DNA of 64,000 bases, taken from assembly GCF_001949145.1 (NCBI RefSeq), contig NW_019091406.1, positions 1,561,385-1,625,384 of the forward strand. The letters are read 5' to 3'. Positions 44,641 through 57,400 of this stretch are shown piece by piece. Under the pieces are notes generated by a model. That model saw only the letters and a program-made list of their open reading frames with translations. It was not told the DNA's origin and made no database searches. The position numbers and the translations under genes are program-made. The DNA is from Acanthaster planci (taxonomy: Eukaryota > Echinodermata > Asteroidea > Valvatida > Acanthasteridae). How positions within the stretch are numbered: the stretch's first letter is position 1; each line of letters opens with the position of its first letter.

Positions 44641-47375
44641 AGCATTAGTAAGCAGTGTCCTAGCAAAAAATACAAGAGCAAAAAGAGACTGCACACAACA
44701 TTAAGGGCTGTAAAGTTACTTCCAGCGCTCAATTTCATGGTGCTGCTAAGCACACAATTTTATGCGTAGAGAGACTCCACATTATTTCATGGCGACTATT
44801 AGGAGTAAGCGCGGCAAAAAGCATGCTAAAAGAAAAATTTGCTTAACTTAGTGACAAAGCAATGGAAATCTCCACACCATGATGTAGTGTTTAAGGTTAG
44901 CAAAAAAAAGTGCTTAAACCACTTTTTGGTGTCAAAGCATTGCCCCAAAAATTGGGCCCAGTGTACAAACTGTGCAACTTCTCCAGAGCTGGTAGCACTC
45001 TCGTAAAGAAAAAAAAAGTTACCTAAGATGACAGGAATCAAATAAAAATCTGGTACACAACTTATTAAAGCTTTAGGCAGAGGAGAAAATACGTTATATC
45101 CCCACTATCATTGTGCCCAAGCATGTGTCAGTTGTGCAGGCTTTCCTCCAGAATTTATAAAGCAGTTGTTACCGTTGTGGAGGGACACAGAACACCTGAA
45201 GGTTTAACTTGTAGTTTTACTGCACATTTTAGGACCTTGATTTTTGGTTTGTAATTTTTTCCCGCAAAAGGTAGATTTGTAACTGATACTTGTAAAAATC
45301 ATACAAAAACAGTATTAACTGACAGTACAAGCATTGAACAAGTTTCAGAATCAAACGTCATGGTACCACAAACATTTCTATTTATTGAATTTGTCAATTA
45401 CATAGTGTACATCAAGTCACAAGGCCTGTTTGGTGAGATTAAAAATAATTGGATGCGTCCAAATTGTTTTCAATTTTAAATGGCGCCGCATGGAGTGGTC
45501 CTGTCACAGATACGGGATTTGGACAAGACCATTAACAAAGTCACACTGATGTAAAACATTTACATCTATTTACACGTTAATTTTTTTTTTTTAGTTTCCA
45601 AGACGAATACGATTTGTTTGGTATCTTCTAGTCATTAGTCTAAATCTCTGTCACAAGATGGGGTTGGCAGAGAAAGGAACACAGAAGTTGAAAAAAAGGG
45701 AAGGCATTTGTTTTGAAGAAAGATTTACTCTGTTTATAATTAATGTACATGTATGTTATGTTCCTGTCTTTATCTTCGTGTCTTGCCACAATGTACACAA
45801 CGTGCATACAGTGGGAAACATTAAACATGGTGTCAAAATAACTATTTTGCCGATGATATGTTCACTGAGAATTTTGTAAAAGTTACAACACGTATTAACT
45901 CAAGTGGTTTGTGCTTCAGTTTCAAATTGGCTTCATTTTAGCGTTCATCTGAAGTGTGACCTAGCCTTGTATCATGTATTCTTCATATAACTCCATCTTT
46001 CAGGGTCTGTTTGGAAGGAACCTTCCTGGATACTCCAACCTTCTCCACTTGTACAGGATTCCAACAGAAATCTGAAAACCAAATTCTACAACTTTTGCAG
46101 ACTAAAATATAATAGTTTCCATGACATTTTTCAGAGAACCGGTCAAAGTATAGCCTGTAAAGTATTAATTTGTTATCACATCAAAAGTGGCCCAGCAAAA
46201 ACAACCTTCCATGATCTTGATTTCCATGAATCTTTAATGACACTTTTCCTTGACAACAGGATTCCTGGACGCCCCATTTTCCCCAGTTTCCCATGGCTTT
46301 TCCACAACTTTTTCAGGACCACTTTTAATTAAGCAACACACTGAGTGGCTGAGCTCAACCTTACCCAGTCCTGAAAAAAAATCTCCAAAACATCCTGAGA
46401 GATTGTGAAAGATACAATTTCAGGTTGGTGGGGCTCTTTCAAACGAAAGGCATGCTCTAAACGTGAGCTGCTTTTAAACGCAAAAAATTTACAACTCGAC
46501 GGAATTTTTGTGGACGACGTAAAGATACATAGACTGGTTCATGTTTAAGAGTGAATTATTTACAACTTTTTACAATAACTACGTTTTACTGGGACGGATA
46601 CAGATATGTACAGTGTAAAAAAATTCACAAGATTTTAATGTTAACGCATGACAAACAAGGCACTTGATAACTTTATAAGCACACATCATGTTAACATCTG
46701 TAGTGTAAATCATCTTTTCAAGGCACTCAAGCATGTATCAAAGTTTTCTAGTGTTTTTCTCTTTCCTAAAAGAACATGAAAAAAACAACACAGAAGATAG
46801 GCAGGGGAACAGAGGATCAAATTCCTGGACATTTCCAGTAATTTACAATTCTAAAAACTAATGAATTTGTGAGTCAGAGAGCTTCAACGGGCTACCTTCT
46901 GAAGACTTTTGTTGGTCTACAGAATTTGTAAGACCTTGCAAACATGGCACTCCTTGGCGAGTGTATGTTTGGAGGATCTGAACATGACAGTTCACAAGTT
47001 TATGTATTACATGAATGCAACATGCAAATATCCTGAGATAGGAAAATGGCTACAATAGCCCTCCAAAGATCAAAGGCTATGGCTTTTGTTTCAATTCAGG
47101 AATCATAATTTATCACCAGATTCCAGAAAAATGAGTCTGAAGGTCATTTTTTCTGTAATATTTGTTCAAGAACAACATCAGGCTCTTTGTTTGGATATTT
47201 CACACAGTCTGGCATTCCAGTGTAAATGGACATTTACGTGGGAGAAGAATGCTGAGGGTTCCTAGTGAGTCCCATCATGAAAGGGTCTTTATGAAGGTCT
47301 GGAAATCCAACGTGGCTCTGGTAACTTTTTGAGTCACTTTGCTAGAACAGGACACGATAAATGCCATGTCAGTTA

Positions 47376-48484
47376 TCAACAAGACACAACGCTGGGTGTC
47401 TTAGGCCTGGGAGGAGATACTGCACCACCTTTATTCAGCTTACGAGCCTTGGCGTCGGAGCGTTCCTTCTGCCGGCTCTCTTCTGTCTCCTGGTCCTCCT
47501 GCAGTGCCTTCTCCTTGGCCTTCTCTTCTTCCTCCAGTTGTTGCTGCAACTCTTTACGCCACTGTATCAAAAACGGAAAAAAAAGAAAGATTGGAAGCGA
47601 ACATAAGATCAAAATGGTTTGGCTGTTGGATACACGGTTGGTCGGATTAGCCTTGCCTTTTAGCGTTTGTGGCGAAGGTTTAAATCTCACTTCACATGCA
47701 GTGTGCTTCCATGGCTTTCTTCCAGAAATCTCCCCCTTACTTGTACTTCCTCATAACTGAATATTACTTAATGTTTATGATTAAGACAATCGCTGAAGTC
47801 GTGATCAGAACTTGGTCCTGACAAAATCACAATGATGAAGGAAAGAATGAGGGAAAAACATAAACATGGCCAAGTTCGAGCGAACGACCACTTGTTTACC
47901 ACTGGTCAAGTCTGCCTGGTATCGAGAATGTATTCGGAGCGGAGGTTACCAGGGACAAATTACCAGTATAGTAGTCAACAGATGGTCTCCCTCAAATTCT
48001 CCCAATGATGACCAGAATGAGGAGCTACTGATTAAGTGGAGCAGCCCTTGTGTACAGGCTTTTTGCTGTCCTTAAATGTTTCTCTGGCCAATGGCATGCC
48101 CTAATACAACTTGTCAAAATGCATAGGCTTCAAGTTCAAGAATGCATGGGGCATTCATTTGAGTGTGGTCAACTTGGAACAGCCTAGGGCACCTTTTTGG
48201 CATCATTATAGATTAAGGGCCGTGTTTTTGCGACCGCGGGCCAAAACGTGTTTCTGCCATGGTCACTGGTTGGTCATTTTCACAACTTCAGGAATTCCTG
48301 CATGATGTTACTGTTCAAACCACATAACGACAGCCCAGTTTTTCAGTCATAACCGTCACAGTCTCGACCACATCGTCCATCTACAGTTACCTGGTCTTCC
48401 ACTATCCTCTTCAGGTCCAAATCTGTGCGTGTCTTGAAATCTACGGGTTGTTCATCTAATGCTGTCGCTAGAAGCAGCTCTTGC
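47376..48484 (-). CDS. TMEM232: TMEM232 coding exons 12-13 (C-terminus)
   Basis: The exons are 48391-48484 and 47376-47561. They read DFKTRTDLDLKRIVEDQ and then WRKELQQQLEEEEKAKEKAL, a short charged helix, ending TPSVVSC and TGA. The C-terminal helix could form a coiled coil. Confidence 0.8.
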
Positions 48485-51400
48485 CTGAATTGTCAACAGA
48501 ACATGTTTTTATTCAAATTTGAGGATCTCTCATTATATAATATCTGAACATCTGTGATACAGAGACCATACTCACTGCTGGCATTACAAAGCTTGTACTC
48601 ATGCACAATGGACAAAAACAATAAGCTTTCCTCTATTATGATGCACTGTGCAAGCACTCTATTGTTCATTACTGATTAGTTTTCAGCTGAGGGCAACTTT
48701 GAGCGACAACTATTAGTTAGTTTGAGTAACACCGCCCGAACGATGGATGGTTTGGAGAACTTTGGACCAATTAGGACAAGGCTCCGGGGCATGGTCACAC
48801 CGCTCATAATCAATAACCCATTCCATTTATCATTACGAAGGGAACCATTCACACGAAAATAATTGTACGAGATTTCAATGACCCTATATATGCTGCGAGA
48901 TTCCCAGCTAACGGTGAAATGAGTAACGATTAGATCTTAAAAAATGGGCTGACTGGGATCGTTCGAGTGTAACTGAATTGCACATGCATATTGTTTAAAA
49001 GCCTCTGACTGCTGGTCAAACTATAGTTTGCCCCCAAACTTGCCCTGGGAATTGAAACTATTTTGTTAGGTTGGTTTTTAATTCCTCGGTCTCCAATCAC
49101 TCACTTCAAGGACAGCCTGTTGGGCCCCGTTCTGACTGGCTGCTTGGGCTTGGGCATCTCCACTTGACGGCGGGGGGATTTCTTGGAAACCTCCACTGGG
49201 GGCGCCAGCGGCGGGAGGTAGGCCGCAGCCAGACCGCCCGCCAGCCTGGAGTTGAAAGAGCGCGTGATGAGAGCCTTCTGCATCTGGGTCTCAATGTGGG
49301 CTTCGACCTGCAAATGATGACGGCGCCAAATATGCCAAATTCACACTACCTGATTACAGGGTAAGCCACCGAATCATCTCTCAACTTCACATCCAATTTC
49401 CTGCGTATTTCCGGCACTTCCCCTTCCCCACACACTGGTGTGTTATTCCTTGCAATCTTGAATCATGTATTATATAAACCAAACAACTGCTGAGTTACTG
49501 TCACACACACCATTTGGCCATGTTAACAAATGGTGATGTAGAAAAACTCAGCAGGGTTGAAGTTTGCAGAGTGGGTGGCATGAAGTTGATCCTAAAAGTC
49601 TTCTCTGGGGAACTATTGACTATTTTAGAATCGGCTGGATATCGATTTCCTCCCACTCCTGAGAAACCTGAATTCAACCCATTATATCCAAGGCATGAAA
49701 AGAAATTCAGAAAGGGGCATGGACACAGTCTTGAGATCAGTGCTGGAGTCTAGCTGTCACAACAAATACAAGATAAGACGCAAGACCAGTCACATCACAG
49801 GTTACCATGGTAACAGGGTGAATCTATGACAAAGGGAATGCTTTTATTGCAGTTCATTTGCACAGCTTGTGACTTGAATCCAGACTGGAGGTCTTGTGCT
49901 GATGTTGAGGGGGTCCCGACTACAACACAGCTTGTGATGGTCTAGTCTCCCCTACCTGGCCCACTCTGAAGGCCTCTAGCACCCTGTGGTCTCGCTCCAT
50001 GGAGTGACAGCGCATCAGGGCATTCCAGGCCACGGTCCGCATGCCCTCCTGTAGCTTCTCGGCGCTGGTGCATCGGGTCACCTTGACCAGGCCCAGGATG
50101 GCCGAGTAGCGGATGCGCCAACCCCACTGGGATGACTCTGGGGGGAAAAAAATGCAAGAAGCGTACACTGAAACTTAGACGCCATTCCACCATAACCTTT
50201 AGCGTGTTGCCAAGGTGCAGGATGCAGAGTAGAAGCCTCAAACACCTTTGAGTGTAAACACAGTCCACCAAAGTTGACCAGATCATCACCAGATCATCTA
50301 CCTTCGATGTCACTTGCCGCATGGTCTCAGTGTCTGACAGGGTGTTCTTCTTAAACCACTCATTTCACCCAAATTACGGATTTAAGAAAATAAAATTGCA
50401 TAACCATGTCCACAGTCCATCAAGCGGGTTTGAATCGATTTCACCTCTAATATCCCAACTCTCACCAGAACAAAGTCCTGTCTGTTGGCACTGATGGACA
50501 TGTAAACACACATATACAAATGGGGTTTGGAATATTCTGATTTACTTTGAGTATTGGTCATTTATCGACTTTACCATCAGTCTCGTCACCATCAATCTTT
50601 CCCTGGTACTCTGCCAAGTCTAACAGTCCTGCGCTGGACAGACAATGCTGCTCCTCATCAGCCGGTGCCTGGCTGGAGCCGGAGCCCGCCTGCTTCTTGT
50701 GCATGTACGGCCCATAGCCTTTCTTCTTGCTGCCCACGAGAGCGGTTCTCTGGATCTCTGCCGTGCTTCCGTGCAAACAAAGGTGAGACATGAGCTCGGC
50801 GTAGGCGAAGCTTACCTCCCAGGGCCAGCCAGCAAGGCCTTGAGTCTCCAGTGGCTGAAAGAAGGGGTTGTAAACCAAACATAACTATGGTGACCAGCCA
50901 AAGGTCCAAATTTCGACTGTTGCTAATGCGGTTTAATTACTCCAAACATCAAACTGACAACCCAAAGTGAACCGACTGGCAAAGTTGACAGCACTAATTC
51001 CCTTGGCTGCCAAGGTCATAACTTTTTTTCAATGGGCCAACTTGGCCGGAGATTTTTTGTAATCCTCACCCCAAGCATACCCCACAAGCCTGTAGACTCC
51101 CATTGGCCAAACCCCAACCACTGCCAAGTTAAAATTCTTGAAAGATCAGTCACCCCAAGGAGGCCATATGGTCTTAATCAGGAACTGGATCTCTTTGTTG
51201 ACATGTGCGGACTGGTCAGCTGTTTGGGTTGTGACCTGGCATTACTTGTACTTCCACAGCAGCATAATGAAATGTAGTTAGAGGGGGTCTTCGTTTCTGG
51301 GTGGGGCTGCCCCCAGGCTAGGGCTAGGCAAGATACATGTACTGCCTACACATTTGTTCACTACATGAACTCTACAAAGCCAGTGAGCCACACCCGAACA

Positions 51401-54400
51401 ACAGCACTACAGGGGAATCCAGCCAGTCACTTAGGCATGAAACTTAACATGACTCAAGGTAGACCAGAAGCTTATTTGCATGAAGCACTGTGAATCTGCT
51501 GAGAGAAGCATTTGGTCTTTACAATAACATTCATGAACTTGACTCAATTCAAGAGTTGAAACCTGGTGTTTCCAACAGCTGTTCCATGCTCTATGTACTG
51601 AGCAATTCAAACTAATGATGGCTTAATGATGTTCTTGTGAAAGTTGAACAATCTTTTTTAAATGGATTAATTAACAGCAAGTGTTCATATATGGGTAAGT
51701 CCAGAAATTAGGGGTCCATCTTTTTCGTGTCCCTGTCACATCTGACATATGATTTGTAAGTTCTGAAAACATTTCCTAATGTCTAAGAGTCATGAATTAC
51801 TGCAAATTACCTGCCAAACAAATAGTAATGGTTTGAAACCAATTCCAGTGATATTTCAAAGTCAAATGACAAAGGTCAGATGTAACAGGGACACGAAAAT
51901 GTCACACTTTTGGACCCCTAGTTTCTGGAATTACCCATATCCAAAAGAGTGCAAGCAAGACACTGCACAATGGCTGTGAGGAGCTTGAATACAAACTCAT
52001 GATTGTTTTTTTTGTCTGCTAGCAATGATGTCAGCATGCAGACAGATAGCCAACACACTATCAACAGTACGCTGCATGGAGTGGTAGGCAGCCTTTACTA
52101 GAGAGCCTGGTGAAGTTTATTAACCTCTTCACTGCGGGATTGAATGGAAGGCTTTGTCCAGCAACAGGCCCCATTGAACCAGCAGCTGCATGGTAAATAG
52201 ACTGTATGTGTGGTATGCACTAATCCTCACACAATGGTGTGGTAGTAGCAGTCCTCCTTAGCCAAGGGGTTAATAAGAATTTGCCAACTTTTCAAATCTT
52301 GTTTGTACTTTGTTTCTATGCAAAGGTTTCTGCTTCTAGCCCGGCAAATGTTCCAACAATGTAATTCTCACTGACTTCTTTTATGGGCTTAAACGATTGC
52401 ATTTCAAACTGTATCCATTCCTTTAGGTGAATCACCATTATCATTTCAAATAATGAATAACAGCTGAGGGTGAATTATCATTCAGCATCACAATGCAACA
52501 TGCAACATAATGAAGGATTTCAAGTTATGAGATCTAAACTAAAGTGGAATCTCGTAAACTTTGACAAAATAACCACGTAATATCAACTTTGCATTGGAGC
52601 ATGTGCATTTTAGATTTAGAATGGAACTCACATGTTTGTTTTTCAAGCCAGCGACCGCAGTTGTTTGAGCTGCCTGCTTGTTACTGGTGCTGCCACTTGC
52701 TTCGGAGAAATACTGTGTGTCAGGAACGGGATCGATGGTGACAGATTTAGCGCTGTTACTCTTTCGTGTTCCCTCGCTCCTCCCTGAGCCATCCCTCAGG
52801 CTGGATTTCTTGGGTAAGTCCCCCTCCAGATCCCCATCTCTGTCAGTGGGCTCTACGTCGAAGCTGACTTCCCTCCTGAGCTTGACGCCGATTTCCGGCA
52901 GCCCCTGGCCCGTTTCCAGGGGCATCGACACCTGGGGTCTGGTAACGTCCACGTCATTGGCCTCCACTTCGCTGTCGTCCCCCGGATCCAGGTCGCTGTC
53001 CTCGATGGATCCGGACGGGTCGTCCAGGCCCGAGGGCAGCGGGAGGTCGCCGGCCGAGTTCAGGCTCTCCCGGGCGCTGCTGACGTTCAGGGCAGTGGAC
53101 GGGGTGGAGCCCCCGCGGGAGGAGGCCTTCTGGCCCAGGCTACTGGGACTGGTCAACAGCTCAGCCTGCTTTGGCGTGTCCATCAGGACACAGGTAGAGG
53201 TGTTGCGGGCGGACTTGAGCAGTGAGCCACCACTCAGGTCACTCAGGTGCTTGCCATCAGCCACAAAGTCACTCTCTGGGGCCAGCTTCTTGGCCAGCCC
53301 TCCTGCCCGGCCGTGATCAGCCAAGTGGAGGTCGCTCATCAGGGAGGTCTGACTCAAGCCACTCACGATGGATTCCAGCTCCCCCTCCTCGACTTTCTCT
53401 CCTGTCTCTTCTTCCTTATTGTCCTGCAATTCCACATCTTCGGACGGGATCAGTGGGGATGGAGGCAGTGGGGTTGTGCTTGGGAGCACACCTCTTGCAA
53501 GATTCTGAAGGGTTTTGAGGACCTTCAAATCACTCCTTGCTGTCTCAGCAATGACACGTAATGCACACAAAGCATCAACCCTGCCGGTAAAAGTAAGATA
53601 AAAATTGACGGTAAAAGCAAAAACAGCCAAATAAAAGAGAAACTGGTGGAGCTGAGAAACTTAGGCAAACACAATTACGTATGACTTCTGGGTGAGCTAC
53701 ATATGTAGAAAGTGAAACTTTCCCTAACGTAAAATATATATTAATGAGAACTTCAACCTGTAAAATGGTTCTTGTCACTTAAATCACACAACAGATTCAA
53801 CTCTAGATCATCACTTGCACATATTGTAAATGGATTACTAATCAGGTACAAAAAGAATTTATATCATCCTTATATTTTCTTAATTTGTATTTTGAATTTA
53901 AAGCAGTATTCGAATGAGGAAAACTTGCTATCTGAGGACCTACTGTCCTCTTAAACCTTTTTTATTTTTGCTCTATGTCCTCAGTGTTTGCCATGAAGAT
54001 ACAGCATTACCAAAATGACACACCACTGAATACGCACCAGTGCTCGGTCGCCAGCGTACTCCCGCACATGGACAGCGCCCTCACGGCCTCGCGGAATCCG
54101 CCACTCAGATGGACCACGCAGCGCCAGACGTCTAGGCTGTGCCACAGCGTGGGGCTCAAGTCATGAATGCTGCTCTGACCGGTTTGAGTCCGTGGCTTGA
54201 CGATGCTCCCCATGCCGCTAGGCAAGGGCGTGTCCGGGAGGCTCCTCTCAAGCTTTGGGGTGGGGGTGGGAGAGGGCAAATCGTCTTCGTCCTCCTCTAA
54301 AATCTGTCCATGAATTACAATCTTAGTAAAACACTTTCCATTATTTTTTCACTTGATCGTTGGGTGACGTTCAGGGAAAAAAATCATTGACTGAAATCTC

Positions 54401-57400
54401 ACACAGGACATATGACTGGTTGAAAGGGTTCACCAGTAACAGAGAAAGGCTGGACCAACACTTAATGCCCCTGGTGACGACCCAATGGGCTTGCACATTT
54501 TTAGATGAAACTAAATAGTGCACACTTTGTGCCATGTACATGGGTACACATGCATGCACTCAGTGAGTCGTCAATGACAAGGAATGTCATGAACGGAACC
54601 CCGTCATCAGTTGGACCAATTGAGTGTGATGTAATGTATAGTCAAACTGATTGACACGGTTTACTCAAAGTCAATGGGTGAAACAGCACCTCCTCACAAC
54701 ACGGTGGAGTCAATGGTAAGATTACCGATTAACTTTTCATCAGCTTATCTGCAAGTGTTTAAGTTGTGAGAAGCATAAGAGCTTTTATCATCAATACGTC
54801 AGCTGGAATTGGCCAATAACAAGCCAAACTGAACGTCAGTGATGAAATCCTTGATTATATTCTTAATCAAGTAAAAAATACCAGTGCTGTAGTCGAGTCC
54901 ATCACAAGCCCTTGCAAGTCTACCATGATTCACCCAGTCTTAAAACCAAGTCACAAGCTATTCAAATTAACTATGACAACAGCAGTCCTTGGTAACGGTT
55001 CACCCTGTTAAGGCTTGTCTTGTGAAAGAACTATGTGATGGGACTCGTGAAAGGGCTTGCCAAGGAATCGACTTCAACACTGTGAACTTTTTCTGGCTTT
55101 CTTTGAAAAAAATTTAAAACACAACAACTAAGAACTGGAGACAGACTTGCCGAGACACTGCGTGGACACTCATACCTGATCTGGGTGTCGGCCACTGATG
55201 TTGTCAAACTCAGACACCGAGTTCGGCTCTGGGCGGGATGCTGTCCTCGCCCCACCATCCGCACTCTTGGGTCTGGCCTGTGTTGCCGTCTGGGGTGCAG
55301 CACCCGGTACAGCTGGGTCTTCGTTCAGTACGTCCTCCACCACCAGTCTGCCTACCTCGGAGATAAAGCGGAGGCAGAGATGGGCACCAGGGTAGGGGCT
55401 GTAGGCTTCCTCACATTCTCTGACACCTTGACACAAATGCCAACAAGGATGAAAATAATCTGAGATGAGGCTCACTGTTTAACTTTGTAGACAGCAATTA
55501 TTACTTAAGGAATCATACTTCACACTTCATGCAAATGCAGAGCAAATTTCATGATGTCAGTCAAATCTGTTTCTTTGAGATGTTTAACGGTAACTTGATA
55601 CAACTGATTAGCTCTTAACTTCTCATTATAAACACAAACCTGAATGACTATAACAATCTCTATGACTGTGTATGTCAACCGATATGATTTTTATAAATGA
55701 TGCATCCAACGAGTTACCTAAAATGGGACCCAAACAATATTTGCAAGTCCATAACCGCACCTTCATTGTTTGCTTTGCAAGGCTTGCCACACCTGTTGAA
55801 TCCAGAATTGCGCGCTTTTTAAGATAACAGAAACCAATTTTAACAGCCCTCAACTGTGACATTCAACCATACATGTATGTGCAGTTTGGTGAAGCTGTGG
55901 AAGGAAGTTTCAATACAGTCTCGTTGCATGGTGTGTATAATTGCAGAAATTATTTTTCATTGAATCCCTGCCTTTGCTGGTGTAGTGCGGTGTGTCTGTG
56001 CAAACAATTTCCTACTTTGAAACAGTGAAGGCAATATCCGTGTTTTACATATGAGACCCACCATCCCCAAACCAGGCTGAAGTCGGTAGTTGTGATGCTG
56101 GACAATTTCTCTCCTTCAGCTTTTTTTTACACTTTAAAGTGATCCATGTTACATCAAAATTCTGTCTGCAGTAAGCTTCTTACGGGTAGTGATAGCTGTA
56201 AAACTCCCATGAAAATCTGAACAGAGGAAGTTCCACTATTTTAGGGTTATGAATTTACCTACTTCAGCCTGGTTTCGGGATGATGCGTCACATAGAGTGA
56301 AATAGTAAAGTGGTTACCTAGGGCCGTTTTCCAATACCCAACTTCGTCTCCGTCTTAGGCTTAGTGTAGGAAACCAATCCCCGATTGTGGGCCTGAAGCG
56401 TTTAACTTAAATTGAAGTACTGTAATGTTTGGCTCTTTTGCATCTTACTTGATGTTTTGTGGCACTATCAGACTTATTGTTGCACTTATAACCTCAAAGT
56501 CAGGGAGTAAAAAAACAGTTGACGCCTGAGACGGAGCCCAAGTCGAGTACTGGAAAACGGCCTAAGTCTACTGTATGTTGAATGCAACAGCATTACACAA
56601 ACTAATAAATACATGTATGTGTACATATCTATGGCCGACAAAATAGCTCGATTCAATAGATAGTTCTATACACACTGTCAACTTGTTCACAACTTCCAAA
56701 AAAAAAGGCCAATGAATGAATCTCCACACAAGTTTAAAGTGGCTAGCTCACTATACAGCTATGTACAACCATGTGGAAGTCTTGTGTGGTAAAAATGCTG
56801 CAGTTTTTAAACAGTCCCTAAAAAGTACACCAAAAACATGTTATACAGAAAAACAACTTTACCGCATGCAATGCAATAACTGTGGTGATACAAGGAATTC
56901 TGAAGCTAACAGAGTAGCTTGCATGCAAATACGGAACACCATACTGTGCTATGCAACAGAAAGTTGTGGACACTCGGGTAAATGTGATACTTTCCCAGGC
57001 TGCACAGGGCTGCAGGGTTCGGTCACGTGGTGAACATGCTTACCTATTGCAAGGGCTACAGTGTCAGGTCAGCAGGTTCCAAAAGAACAATTCATGAAGT
57101 TAATACGTTAGGTGCAATGTATCGCTTAATGAAAAAAAAATTGTTTAAAATGAAATTGCTGTGATTAACCACAAACAAAATTGCTGAGGGCAATTCAGCT
57201 TTTCTCCAATCCAAATTTGTAAACAATTTAAAATTCAAAATTACATTTAAATTTTTTAGCAGTGATCCATCATTCAAATGAGTGATTCAACTATAACACA
57301 ATCACTTTGTTCTTTTTGTCTCTGTAGGCAAAACAATGAGTAAAGTAGCTCCTCTTAGACACATGAATGATGCTCTCACAAAAAAATACCTTTTCAATGA

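Larger units (their letters stand above)
42907..47375. other. Convergent intergenic region, RALBP1 / TMEM232
   Basis: The 3' ends of the two genes face each other here. The stretch contains the tandem duplication and foldback (42963-43890), a tRNA-derived SINE (44340-44640), and otherwise AT-rich unique-looking DNA in which I recognise no exon. The first canonical AATAAA after the RALBP1 stop is at 43309. For TMEM232, no AATAAA is close to the stop on the minus strand; one lies near 45379. Confidence 0.55.

Noticed and set aside
52678-53561. Long plus frames of 98-212 codons
   Set aside because: Antisense shadows of TMEM232 exon 8, caused by its GC-rich codon use.
56716-57033. 105-codon plus frame with several cysteines
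   Set aside because: Lies in a TMEM232 intron on the opposite strand; AT-rich, no zinc-binding pattern that I recognise, no splice context.
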